From assembly GCF_965638725.1 (NCBI RefSeq), contig NC_134953.1:35640854-35704853 (forward strand): 64,000 nt of DNA, read 5' to 3'. Shown here piece by piece: positions 1 to 14,752 of the stretch. Source of the stretch: Aptenodytes patagonicus (lineage: Eukaryota > Chordata > Aves > Sphenisciformes > Spheniscidae). The translations under genes and the position numbers were made by a program. Position 1 is the stretch's first letter; the number at the start of each line of letters is the position of its first letter. The notes beneath the pieces were generated by a model. It was given only the letters and a program-made list of their open reading frames with translations. It did not search any database and had not been told where the DNA came from.

Positions 1-2097
1 ATCTAGAGAAAACAAGCATTTAGGTAATAAAAGTGGAAGTATCATTATATAGACATGCCTAACACAAAGTCTGTTTTTACTACAGTGGTGGAAGCCGTGT
101 CTTGGTTTTCCCAGTAACAACATGATCTATATGGGGCCATTCATTTCAGCTAAGGGAAATGTAAGGTGTGAGCTCACAGAGACAGCAGCATATTTGTCTG
201 AGTAAAGTGACTGGAGGTGCTGAGGTGATGCATCAGATACTCAGTTGAACAGCTGGATGAGTAATAGCCTCCTTGGAAAAGCTCAACAATTTTATATTCA
301 GTCATGTAGCTACTACTAAAGCACAACACAAAACTGTTCTATGTTGCACGTATAACAACTTGCACATATAACACCTTGCACCCAGTCAAGAACATAATTA
401 GCTAAGCTACAGGTGGTTGAGAGAAGCATTATTTCCTCACTGGTATCTATGCTGTTTGGGTACCTACCAGCAGTGCCCTTCTGCTGCGTCATGCTGGCAT
501 TACGTGCATATCATAGAGCCAGGCAGTTCAGCTCTGAGTAAGTGTGCCTAACAGCTTTAAGACCCAAGTGAAGCCATCTCATGGAGGCCTGGGGAGGCAG
601 CAGGCTGAAGTCATGGCTAAAGCCTTTCTGCCCCACTTGTTTTAAGTTGTTGCTCCTGGAATAGTTTGTTTACTGGACCATTTGTTGTGATGATTCGGTT
701 GTCCCTGCTGAGGGGTAGCTCAGTTGCTGTAACAGCTTGAGCCATGTGGTTTAGGGCTATGTATAGGAGCCCAGATTGTTTTTATTATCAGGGTAGTGGG
801 ACTGTTCTCATTTAGCTTATGACCTCCAGTTAGGAAGACGTGTAGTTGCAGGTGATCCAGGAAGGAGCTGCAGCTATGCCTATATAGAGTTTTGAAGACT
901 CCACCTAACCTGAGCAGTGTGATTGTGAGTTGATTTAATTCCAGATCTCTTAATTGCATTTGCATGGTGAGGAATTCAGACTAACCATTTTATCTTAAAT
1001 TTGGAATAGGTTGGGAACACACGTGTAGTCAACAAGAGCTATTTAGTGAATTAATGTTGGTTGGCTAAACAACTGGTTGCTTGTCTGCCCATCTATTTAA
1101 ATTCTAATACTATTGCTTACAAGCAAGTTGAACTTCAATGTCTTTACAGTTCAATACAAAGTGAGTGAGTCTGTTAATACTGAGAATACGTTCTCATGAG
1201 TTTCACATACTTGTTTTTCTCTATAGTCACACTAACCTGTAATTTACACTTGAGTCATTGTTCTGTCAACCTTGCTAAGTACGGGCTTTCAAAGACAGAA
1301 AATTAGCTAACATGTGGCTAGTGGTATTGGTTGAGCAGCCACAGTGGGTTCTGCCATTTTTTGTTTCTCCTTCAGTCAACTCTATCTTTCTCTACAGAAT
1401 ACAAGGAGTATTTTTAAGGGGGCTTGCTTCCGTTGATGAAGCTACACATTACCATTTCTTTAGGCTTAGTGGCAAATATATTCCCATTATTTAGCATAAG
1501 TTACAGTACAGCTCTTTATTATTTTAGCTTTTAGTGTAACTCCCTGTAAATAAAAGCATTTTCCATAGTCACCCTGAGTTTTATTCATCATGATTGCACT
1601 TTTTTTTTAATTAAAAAAAACGGATAGCCATAGTTTATTCTTGGACCTCTCAGGTCAAGTTTTCCACTTGTATTCTCTCTTCATTCCATTTTTCAATGCA
1701 TATGCAGACATACACATTCAAACTTTTCTAAGTTCACTGTTTCCTGGTATGAATGGGTTTGAAAGAGACTTCTGTGTGTGTAGCACTGACAGTGTTTGTG
1801 GGCTGGGGGGAACAATGGTGCACCACCTCATCCTACCCTTTGTGGTCTGCTGCTGTAAACATCCACGTGGAAGATACTTAGCACTCTTTTGCACATTATG
1901 GAAGCAATGCAATGTGCACTTTCTGACTCTTCCTTTCTCCCATATACATTCTTAGAAAGACAGCCCTGTATCCTTAAGGAAACAAATCCCCAAATAGATC
2001 CCTCATCTCTTAAAAAAATACCTTCATCATTGCTTTCAGTGGTAAGAGAGCATCGGTATTGATCCTTTCAATTCAATTCAAAAATTGATCGGTATTT

Positions 2098-2471
2098 AGC
2101 CTGGAGAAAAGGAGGCTGAGGGGAGACCTCATCGCTCTCTACAACTACCTGAAAGGAGGTTGTAGTGAGGTGGGTGTCGGTCTCTTCTCCGAAGTAACAA
2201 GTGATAGGACGAGAGGAAATGGCCTCAAGTTGCGGCAGGGGAGGTTTAGATTGGATGTGAGGAAAAATTTCTTTCCTGAAAGAGTGGTTAAACATTGGAA
2301 GAGGCTGCCCAGGGAAGCGGTTGAGTCCCCATCCCTGGAGGTATTTAAAAGACGAGTAGATGAGGCGCTTAGGGACATGGTTTAGTGGGCATGGTGGTGT
2401 GGGTTGACGGTTGGACTCGATGATCTTTGAGGTCTTTTCCAACCTCAATGATTCTATGGTTCTATGATTCT
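2098..2471 (+). mobile_element. CR1 LINE, 3' end fragment
   Basis: This is a 5'-truncated CR1 retrotransposon, the commonest interspersed repeat of birds, in the same orientation as NRBF2. It starts in the stretch beginning TAGCCTGGAGAAAAGGAGGC. It contains the end of the CR1 ORF2, open from about 2,170 to 2,385 with the familiar [12 protein letters not shown] and [11 protein letters not shown] motifs. It then has the CR1 3'UTR (GGTTGGACTCGATGATCTTTG, beginning near 2,411) and finishes in the short tail repeat ATTCTATGGTTCTATGATTCT. It is an old insertion with no complete reverse transcriptase. Confidence 0.93.
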
Positions 2472-5369
2472 TTCTGGCAAAGATAACTGGTATCCACAGT
2501 CCATAGCATAAAATAGATGATGTTAGCAACAAACAGTGGTTTCACTTAAAACAGTTACAAACTGTTATATTATACAGAACTTCTTTGCGGTTAGCTTTCC
2601 TCAGGCCCCGTCATTTTAGCAGCTGGGTTTTCCTGCCTTCATTTGTAACTTCATTAGTAAGTAAGGCACTGTGATCTGTGCTTCATAATCATATTAAAAT
2701 ATATCACTTTCTAGAGAGTCCCTTACAATGAACAAAGAAGGCTGTAAGCTTAACATCTTGTGTAAGGCTTTGTCCAATGAAGAGCTGCTCCCATTAGGGG
2801 AACAAAGAAAAACAAAACATACACAAGACTATCTCAGCTACAGGAGAACTGTTGCAAATTACTGCTCTTAGGAGAGGGTGGTAGACTTACCTTATTTGAA
2901 AATGAGTAGTACTACATCTACCTCTTAAAAATATTGTAGGATCTGAGCAGGTTTTCTCCTGTTACTCTTCTTTCTATAATAGCTAGCTATCAACTGGAAT
3001 CATATGGGGAAAGCAGCAGCTTTCTCCCCCCCCAGCCTAAGCTAAGATCATATGGTGGTAATCCTTTAAGTTGTAATGGTGCACGATCTCTAGAAAGAAA
3101 ACTAGCATTTTTGTTTTTATTTTTTAGTTTGAGGGAGCGGTAAGAAATCTGGCAAGTGGGCCTTATGGCTTCATTTCTCATGACCTGCAGTCACATCATT
3201 GTCTAGTTTATATTAGAAAAAAAGAAGTTGGTGTTAATTTTTGGGCTGCTAAAGAAAATTCTAGGCAAAGAGGAGACCTGCATTGTCATTTTAGAGGGTT
3301 GTTTTGATTTTTTTTTTAATTATTCTGTTGCTCAGAGATTATATAGTCAATGGTTTGGGTTAGTTGGGTGAAGAATCAAATAGAAACATTTCTTTGTAAT
3401 AGCAGTACAAACTTACAAATGCAGGGATCATCCCTTAACATCTCAGCTACAGTTGGAAAGTTTGAGGAGAGCTGTCTAGTTTACCTGCTTCTGTAGTTGA
3501 TCCAGAGTGGTTCAGGTGATACAATAAAGCATGCACAAATCCCTTAAGAACAAAATACGTTAGAGCAACATGAGGAAGCTTTTTAGCTTGGTCGTCCTTC
3601 ACTCAAACCTGCTTCCTCTTATGAGAGTCAAGTTGTTACACCTGTCCATTTGCCTACTGGGAATTCCTGCTCGTCTGGGTTGGGAGGGACATCTGGAAGA
3701 AGTTGTCAAACTGCTTCCCTCCTTCAATTCCATAGCCTGTTAATAAATTATAATTATTCTTACACCACATCCTACATTTATTTCCAGCACTGCAACTGGA
3801 AGAGGAAAGAGAAATCAGGTATATAAACCCACTGCAGTTATGCAGCAGCTGTTTCTGTAATCATCACAGCAGCAGGACCAAAGTCAAAGCAGTCCTGCTT
3901 GAATCTGTTGGGAACCAGTGTAGCAGCTCCAGAACTGTTGGTGTAAACACCTTCCTCTAGCATGACATCAGACCAGGGATAAACTTGAGAGCCTTTTTTT
4001 TCCACTTTATGATATAGGACCAATTCTTCCATTGCCAGGTTTATAATGGAATACAGGCCGCTGAGTTCAAAACAGCTTTGCTAACAATGGTTGGATGCTG
4101 TGTGGCTAAGTGTAACTGAGCGCTAAGAATAAACCAGCAGACTAGACAAGATGTAGAAGCTTATCCATGGTACGTGGCTGTTAAGCATCCAAATACTTTT
4201 GTTGCAGCTTCATCACTCGCTGCTAGGAAACAGCACCACTAATTTCTTCAAACTGCTGGTGATGAATAATCTACCATGAAAATGGGAGAAATTCCTTGGT
4301 CCTTGCACAATCAGCTAATTGGAACAAACACTCACAGGGTGGAATAAATGAGTAAATATTTCCTTGTCAAGCTGGCAGGAAAACATACAAAATGAGGAAT
4401 TCCTCCCCCATGACTGACTGTAAAACACCTAGCTTTCTCACACAAGGCTGTGCTGAAACACTGATTATTTTTTTTTCTCTGCTGCAGTTCCTCTTGTTTC
4501 CACTGGGGAAGTCTGCTGCTCTGTATCAGAGTAAGATAGCCTGACATCTATATGTTTTGATGTAATAGCAAGAAAGGCATTTTGACCTTGTAATCAGAGA
4601 ATCCTAGCTTTTCTTTTTGCTAGCATATCTGGACTGTTGTTTTCCTAATTCTATTCACGGTCTAGCCCAACTTCTTCAGACTCCCTTCAGCTTCACTGGG
4701 AGTTGAGAATGGAAATAATTTAATTGCTCAATCAAGTAACAACTGACTGTCCTCAAATGTTCTGCATGTGCTTAAGTGATTTGAGTAAGATCATGCTCCA
4801 GTAGTTTAAAATATGTGAAAATAACCTTTGAAAGCAATCGATCAGACTCAAAGTCGTATATGTAGAAATTAATAAATGGAACCAGGCCCCTGGCTTGTTG
4901 AATTGCTTTCTTAGCTCTTCTGTCTCTAGCTACTCTGTTTCCTCTTTCCCTGTTTTTTTTAGATCTGCCCATGCAGTTTGCAGAAGCAGCTGTATCAATA
5001 CTAAATTATTGAAAAATTGTTTTGCAAGGAGCTAGCTCAGGTGTTTTTATGTCCATGACATAGCTAATTTGTAACTGGATGAGCTGCCATGAATAACTGA
5101 GGAGATGGCTCTATATGAGCTGATACTGTTTGTTCATTCCCATAGGAAATAAGTTCATCTTTCCAGCATATGTCATTTGTAGGAGTCCATAGAAAAAGGC
5201 CATAAAATAGATGATTTTCCAATAGGAAAACACTTCCTCTTCTGAGATTATTTAACCTCAAGGCAGAAGAAACAGGGAATGCTGACAATGCTGTGAGGAT
5301 TGAATGAAGGTGAGAAAGAAGAATATAACTGAAATATTCATTGTGAAGAGTCAAGGAGGGGTTGTGTGA

Positions 5370-5393
5370 TTTTTTTTTTTTTTTTTTTTTTTT
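5370..5393. repeat. T24 homopolymer
   Basis: An uninterrupted run of 24 T lies inside NRBF2 intron 1. Read on the minus strand it is a poly(A) tract, but the DNA that would precede that tail (5,394 onward) shows no recognisable gene copy, so I treat it as a simple repeat. Confidence 0.9.
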
Positions 5394-7010
5394 AAGAACA
5401 CTCCATATTAGCATATGAAATCAGTTTTAGAAAAGCCAAATGTCTAAATTTAGTGATATAACTGCTAGGGATTGCTTAAGAACAGCTGTTGCCCAAAAGA
5501 GTGTTTTCTGTAGAAGTCATTCTCTTCTGTGGTGTCAGAGCTGCTAAAATTCTGGTAGCAAATTGAACTTACTGTAACACTGTAGGTGATGATATGTCAA
5601 TTCGGAGGACAAAGATGACAAAGAAATTGATCTGCATTTTGGAACTTATTTTTAAAATGGATGTTAGCATATGTATCATGTTAGTCCTGATAGAATCACG
5701 TTACCATCCTGTTTGGATTATCTGACCTTCGATGATGCTTCTCTGCAGGAGGCAAAGTGTAATTCCATAAGGCCTGTAGCAAACCAGCTGTTCTAACATC
5801 TTAGGATATGGACAAATACTCTCATTTTTATGTTGATCCTGGAACATGCTTAAAGTAAGTCGGTGACTTATATTTGCCAAACATCTGAAGTCTGATATGT
5901 TTTATGCCTTTGGGTGAAGAGAGGGAATAAAGAATTTGTATGGGTCAGAGACAGAATTACAGAGGCAGATTTCAAGCTTTCAGCTCTGTTTCCCCCTGAA
6001 CCTACAGGTTCAGTCAGTATGGATTTGGTAAAGGCTCTCTTGAGAAACAGTAATCTTGAAAAACAAAGAAACAGGCAAACACTTTCTTCAGATTCCTAAG
6101 TAAGTGTCTTGTATTGTTTCACCGAGTCAGTGCCTGGTACTTGATGTCTGTTTACTTCAAACTCAACATGTAGTAAAGCAGTCATGAATAGTCTGTGTTA
6201 CTGACAGCCTTGCCAGTTAGTGGTTGTAGCCTTTCGTATTACATAGCTTGTCTTGGAGGAAGGACCGTAAAATTCATGTCTTGTAGTAATGACAAAAAGA
6301 CTTGCTTTCATGAATGTTGCAGTGCTGGTTATGCAATACTGTTTCTCACTGAGCAAATACTTCCATCAATTGCTTGATTTCAGCAGCATCCTTAGTCTAC
6401 CTTAGTTGTTTACATTATGGCTTACAAATGCTAGTATAGACTTAACTCTTGTACAGCAACAACGTGACTTTGATATCTTTAACTATAGCTGTGCTGCTTC
6501 CATTAATTGGTGTAAGCTGCAAATAAAAAAAACAAGATCTTTTGCAATTTCTTCACCCAAGAGCCTCTTGGTCATGGGGCAGCAGAGAATGCCAAACCAG
6601 CTGTAAGCTGTAACATAATTCAAATATCTTGCATTCTGCCAGGTAAATTGGTCCTAAACACTTAGAGCTTCTCATAGCTTCTTATGGCCTTACTGGTCTT
6701 TTTACATGACTACAGTGAATGCCTGCCTATAAAGGAGAACACGTACTTTCTGAGGAACAGCTCCTAAAGGATTTTGTTGTGTACACACCATCTTTGCTGC
6801 ATTAACAAACTTCAGTTCTTACCTGTATAGTACAAATTCTTGTAAGGTAGTATTAAAAGAGAAATCAAATTATAAAGCTTGGAAGGGAGTGGGAGCCTAA
6901 AAGCCTGAGAATTGGAATCAGTAGTTTCTTAGATGTACAGATTACTTTTAAAATAGGTATAACTATTTGTTGGTTAACCCTCATTGATGTAATGCTCTTT
7001 TTATTTTAAG

Positions 7011-10614
<3,604 letters not shown>

Positions 10615-11435
10615 AACCCAGGAAAAGTGCTCAATGTAGTTACACAAACTTAAGAAAAGGGAAAATCACCGGGACAACGGTGAACTGAGGGCAAAAACAT
10701 CTAACACAATCCTACTGTTGGAGAAAAGGCATTAAAGCAACTTTGTTACTGTGAAATACACATCATATCTGATCTACTTCATAAAAGTTAAAGGTACCAT
10801 AATCGGTATAAGATGGCAAGCTCTTTAGTCTTTCTCCCAATGTTTCAAACCAAATGACTGCCTGGAGAATGTTTCAAGTAACACAATCCTTCAGGGTTTT
10901 AAAGTATGCTATATGTAATAGTTATCTATAATGCCATAAATGATGGTGCAGAACCTAACTCTTATGGTTGCCGGTTGGCTGCCACTTCATATTGAAAAAT
11001 GCTTTCTAGCATCAATTTAAACTGTGCGTTTCATTATGCATAACTTTTTGTTAATTCAGATACAGTGCAATTTATACACCTCCTAGATGGATTTATGTGC
11101 CACGCTCTTTCCTCCTGACCATGTTAACCTCAAGTCGGGAGAGATTTTAATTTCCATTCTATGAAGGAACCAACTTATTAGTTCTGTTGACAAGGGGGTT
11201 TTTGGGTTATCTGTTTACATAACTAATCAGGGTGCATCGAATCTAGCTATTGGTTTCTGTATAAAGTGACATTGTTTAAAAAAAAAATCTGTACTTAAGG
11301 AAAAATACCCTTTTTGTTTTCAGTGATGCATGAATGGAAGTAATTCTAGCTGGCAGTATTTGATTGAAAAAGAAATTGTTTACAGCTTAACCTGATTCAA
11401 AAAGGATATGAAAATAAAAAGCAAGGTGTTTTGAC
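10615..11435 (+). other. NRBF2: NRBF2 3' untranslated region
   Basis: An AT-rich non-coding stretch follows the NRBF2 stop and runs to a probable cleavage site about 15-20 nt after the first AATAAA. A GT-rich element (GGTGTTTTG, then ACGTGTGTT) lies just downstream, as expected for a polyadenylation site. A second AATAAA at 12,410-12,415 could serve a longer transcript form. The exact 3' end is inferred. Confidence 0.7.
11413..11418 (+). terminator. NRBF2: NRBF2 poly(A) signal AATAAA
   Basis: A canonical hexamer about 800 nt after the stop codon, followed by a GT-rich downstream element. It is the first canonical AATAAA I find after the stop. Confidence 0.7.
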
Positions 11436-12409
11436 ACTAAACGTGTGTTAAATCACTACAAATGTTGCAGAGTATAAAAAACAAATTAAGATTTATACTA
11501 ACAGTGTTAGTAGACACGTACAGCTGAACTGTGTTCATCATCCAGCAAATACAGGAAAGCTGGGATGAACTTCGAGGGCGTTGCCTATATGTGAAGTGAC
11601 TCGGCTAATAGCTGGCTTCTAACACCTACAGAGCGCTGAAGTGTCAGAGGAAGCAGCACTATGCCTCTGCCTGGGGACAGGCTACCCGGAGCTGAACAAA
11701 CCGTGCCGCGAGAGCTGCGCACGCCCGTTCAGGGTTTTGGTTTCTGAGGAGGGCGGTGAAGCCCTCCTCACACTCGGTCCCCTTCAGCACGGGTCAGCCA
11801 GCGCCCAGCCCCAGAGCGTTAGCCAGCTCTACCCTCGCACTGGATTGTCACCCAAACTGAGGCATTGCAATGTGTAGTGGAGGCGTTAGTTAACTTTAGC
11901 TGTTACTGATTAATGAAAAGTGTTAAGTGTTGCAAGCTACCCCATTTTAAGTTATTCTTGTGTTGTTACAAGGTAAGCTTGCTTTCTAAGGGTACATCTT
12001 TCTTCCAGAATAGACTTGGAAGTACAGCAAGAACACCTTACTCTGTATACCTCCTGTGCTTGCTTGAAGGAGAGTAGGGACTGGAGGCTAGAAAAAGCCT
12101 ATGGAAACAAAGGTAAGACAGGTTCATTAGAGGAGGTCCCTTGTGCTGAATTGTAGCAGAAAACTAATCTTGCTGGGGAAAAAAAAAATTATTTTTCAGT
12201 TGGAGCAGTTTAGCACATGGCCCCACAGAACAGCTGTGATGGGGTAGCCTGTTCCAGGTCAGCCCCAGCTTGCGGCTCTCACAAAAGGGCAAGTTACATT
12301 CTCCACTGTCACCTGCCTGGCTGGCTGTCATAGGTAACAAGGCAGTAGAGCGTAGTGTTTCTATTCATGTAAGTAAAGCAAAGAAAAGGGTATGTGCTCA
12401 CAAGAAGGA

Positions 12410-12415
12410 AATAAA
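12410..12415 (+). terminator. Possible distal NRBF2 poly(A) signal
   Basis: A second AATAAA on the plus strand, about 1 kb beyond the first. Use by NRBF2 is possible but nothing else supports it. Confidence 0.25.
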
Positions 12416-12571
12416 ATGATTTAAGCATCTATATCTCGTGTCACTGCCAGGGATGATAGCCCAGGGCTGTTAGCTACAGACAGACATTTCAGCTGTCTCT
12501 GCAAATGGCAGCTATAGGAGAAGGAAGCAATTTTTAGCATAGCTACCTCTGCTGAAACGTCAAGATTCTTC

Positions 12572-12603
12572 GGGGGGGGGGGGGGGGGGGGACACACACA
12601 CAC
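12572..12603. repeat. G20 homopolymer followed by (AC)6
   Basis: Twenty consecutive G are followed directly by six AC units. The plus strand can form a G-quadruplex. Runs this long are often miscounted by sequencing, so the true length is uncertain. Confidence 0.93.
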
Positions 12604-12961
12604 GTGTAGGGGAATTGCAAGTTCTACCTTCTGTTTTTAAAATTAAACTGCCCCTTCATATATAGCTACATAAACAAAACGACAGATCTGAAGGAAGCTG
12701 CTTCTCTGTAGGAAGATAGCCAAGTAGGGGCAAAACCCCACGCTGCTACTTTTGAAAGTGTTGTTAAAACTTTTCTCTCCTGCAATGCAAATGTTTGTTT
12801 GTTCTTGCAGTCTGCCTACTCAACACATGACCGCTGCCAAAATCAAACTCTGGGCAGCATGGCTTAGCACGAGAGTTTTCCACTCCCGTAAGTGACGCAG
12901 AAAGGAGAATGGGTGCAACATTCCCTTTAATAGGATAGGAGCACTGAGCTGCGGTGTAAGC

Positions 12962-12987
12962 ACTGCTAGCGTTACTGCTAGCGTTAC
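12962..12987. repeat. 12-bp tandem duplication
   Basis: The unit ACTGCTAGCGTT occurs twice, head to tail, followed by the first two bases of a third copy. It is a minor local duplication in the intergenic spacer. Confidence 0.9.
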
Positions 12988-13639
12988 ACAAGCCCCATGA
13001 AGGTGGTGTGGAAAGGTGAATATTTCTGTGTAATACAGAGATCGTCCCAGAGCTGGAGCAGGTGATACCCGTAAAGAGTCAGACCACAGCCTAGTGCACA
13101 ACACAGGTGCTCCTGTTGAAAGGAGAGCCTGAGCACTGCCAGCTGCTTCCTTCCCTCCCTTCCATGCAGCAACACGGTCAGCCAGCCATGAAGCCTGCAG
13201 AAAGACAGGCATGTGGGATCACCCCTTTCAGCAGCGGCACGGGACACTGGTAAAACATCCTACAGCTGAGAATCCACTGAATAATGACTTTTCCTTATAA
13301 AATTCTTCACCTTCCAGGGGAAAGCTAAGTGTGTGAAATAAGGTGAAATGTGTTAATTTTTCCAAGTAAGGAATTCTTAAGTCTGAATTCAGAGCTAAGC
13401 ACTTACACAGCCCATTTAAAGAATGAAAAGTGGTATAGAGAATACTCGCCGCTAGAGGACAAGTTTTATGGTAGTGATAAATCTAAGGCAATTCTGCTCC
13501 AACGTCTGTCAGCAATTAGTCTGTGCCCCGACAATTTAACGCTGTTTTAAATGGCCATTGCCTTTCAGCTTGTTTCAGTTCAGGCATCGTGAAACGATGA
13601 AAAGAAACCCCCGGGTTTCCCCCCCTGCACCTCTGGGTT

Positions 13640-13943
13640 AGCCGGCGCTATTGCTCACGCACCTTTTCCCACCGGCGGCTCCGTTCTCCCTTCTCTCTGC
13701 CGCCTCCCCAAGGAGGAGTTACCGGCCCGCCGGGCAGCGGAGCAGCCGCGGGACGGCGGCGACCCGGCCCCCCCGCTGCTCCGCGCCGGGAGCGGGCGGA
13801 GCCCGGCTCGCCGCTTTCCGGAGCGTCCGTCCGGCGGCCACCGACCGCCACCTGGTGGAACCCCCGCGCCGGGCTCGGCTCCCGCCGAAAGGCGGAGCCC
13901 CCCTCTCCTCTGACAGCGTCTTGTTCTCGCCGTCTTCACGTCA
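13640..13943. promoter_or_regulatory. Orphan CpG island (candidate promoter or enhancer)
   Basis: I count about 44 CpG dinucleotides in about 300 bp, far above the flanking DNA. The block contains GC-box-like sites (GGGCGGAGC near 13,794 and AGGCGGAGC near 13,889), a CTCF-like site at 13,845-13,858, and a CRE-like TCACGTCA at 13,936-13,943. It lies about 2.5 kb past the NRBF2 poly(A) signal and about 5.4 kb beyond the JMJD1C 3' end, so it is not the promoter of either recognised gene. A consensus splice donor GTAAGT follows at 14,051, which would suit a short first exon of a plus-strand non-coding transcript. Promoter activity is an inference. Confidence 0.7.
13845..13858 (-). promoter_or_regulatory. 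CTCF-like binding motif
   Basis: CCGCCACCTGGTGG matches the reverse complement of the CTCF core consensus, CTGCC(A/C)(C/T)CT(A/G)(C/G)TGG, at 13 of 14 positions. It lies inside the CpG island between two convergent genes, a common setting for insulator sites. Occupancy cannot be judged from sequence. Confidence 0.55.
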
Positions 13944-14689
13944 GCTGGCTTATTCCCCAAGTCTTTCCAGAATAAGGAAAAGGCGCAGTATCTGAGTACT
14001 ATGCAGAAAGTAAGCAATTTTGCATAAACTACAGCGGCAACAACAAAGCGGTAAGTTATCGGTGGTCACACCGTGCGTAACCAGAGCCTGGCACAGTACG
14101 TGGAAAGATCCCGTGGGCGGTGAGTCTGGTCTGTACTGTCTTATACTGGACAGAACGGAAAACTTCTGCGGTCCGTTATTTCAAAGCGTCTCAACCAAGA
14201 ACCAGTTTTAAACATGTGTCCAGACACCGACTTCTATTCACAGACTTCGCTGTACCACAGAAACCACTCTCGTCTTGGAACACAGAAATATTATCCCTGT
14301 TGAAGACAGCCAACATATGCTGTGCGAGAAGAAATTGTAATTACCCAATCTCTGGCTATATCTCCACAGAAGGAGAAACCAAAGAAAGGCAACTGGGAAG
14401 CAACGTGGAGTCTCTTGAGAATAAAATCTGCAGACTGCACCACCAGTTGCTACTTACAATAACAGCTAAAACCAAAATATAGAAGCATTGGGCTTTACAT
14501 TCTGGTTTTATATAAAGGGGAAAGAGGATCTTGTGACCTCTTCCTCTGAGAGCATTTCCATTTTCAGGGACTCTGGCCTTGAACTCCTTCCTACTCTCCC
14601 CTCAGCAGCAGCTCCTCAGCCATCTGCAGTTCCCGTTGGCCTGCTTTCAGTGGTGGGGACTACACCTCACCCAGGCTCCCTTTCCCACG

Positions 14690-14752
14690 AAAGGTTGGAC
14701 CAGGTGATCTTTCGAGGTCCCTTCCAGCCTGGGCTGTTCTGTGGCTCTACAG
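14690..14752 (+). mobile_element. CR1 LINE tail fragment
   Basis: AGGTTGGACCAGGTGATCTT is followed by GAGGTCCCTTCCAGCC and GTTCTGTGGCTCT, which is the diverged last 60 bp or so of a CR1 element. The upstream boundary is unclear, and the preceding 100 bp may be unrelated. Confidence 0.7.

Larger units (their letters stand above)
1..7010 (+). other. NRBF2: NRBF2 intron 1 (partial)
   Basis: This stretch lies upstream of the first recognisable NRBF2 exon and ends in a usable acceptor (TTTTATTTTAAG at 6,999-7,010). It is AT-rich, has no CpG island, and holds no conserved reading frame I recognise. The very short first coding exon of NRBF2 (about 10 codons in human) is expected further left, because no matching sequence or CpG-rich promoter is visible here. 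The only clear contents are the CR1 element near 2.1-2.5 kb and a T24 run near 5.37 kb. Confidence 0.8.

Noticed and set aside
580..640. ATGGAGGCCTGGGGAGG as a possible NRBF2 first exon
   Set aside because: The translation does not match the NRBF2 N-terminus I know, there is no donor in the right phase close by, and no CpG-rich promoter surrounds it.
2170..2385. 71-codon open frame on the plus strand
   Set aside because: It is the remnant of the CR1 LINE ORF2 C-terminus, not a host gene.
5370..5460. Poly(T) run as the tail of a minus-strand processed pseudogene
   Set aside because: The sequence that would be the gene body shows no recognisable coding or RNA sequence and no target-site duplication could be made out.
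13648..14017. Overlapping open frames of 67-120 codons on both strands
   Set aside because: They coincide with the CpG island. High GC removes stop codons in all frames, and the translations are Arg/Pro/Ala-rich with no motif.
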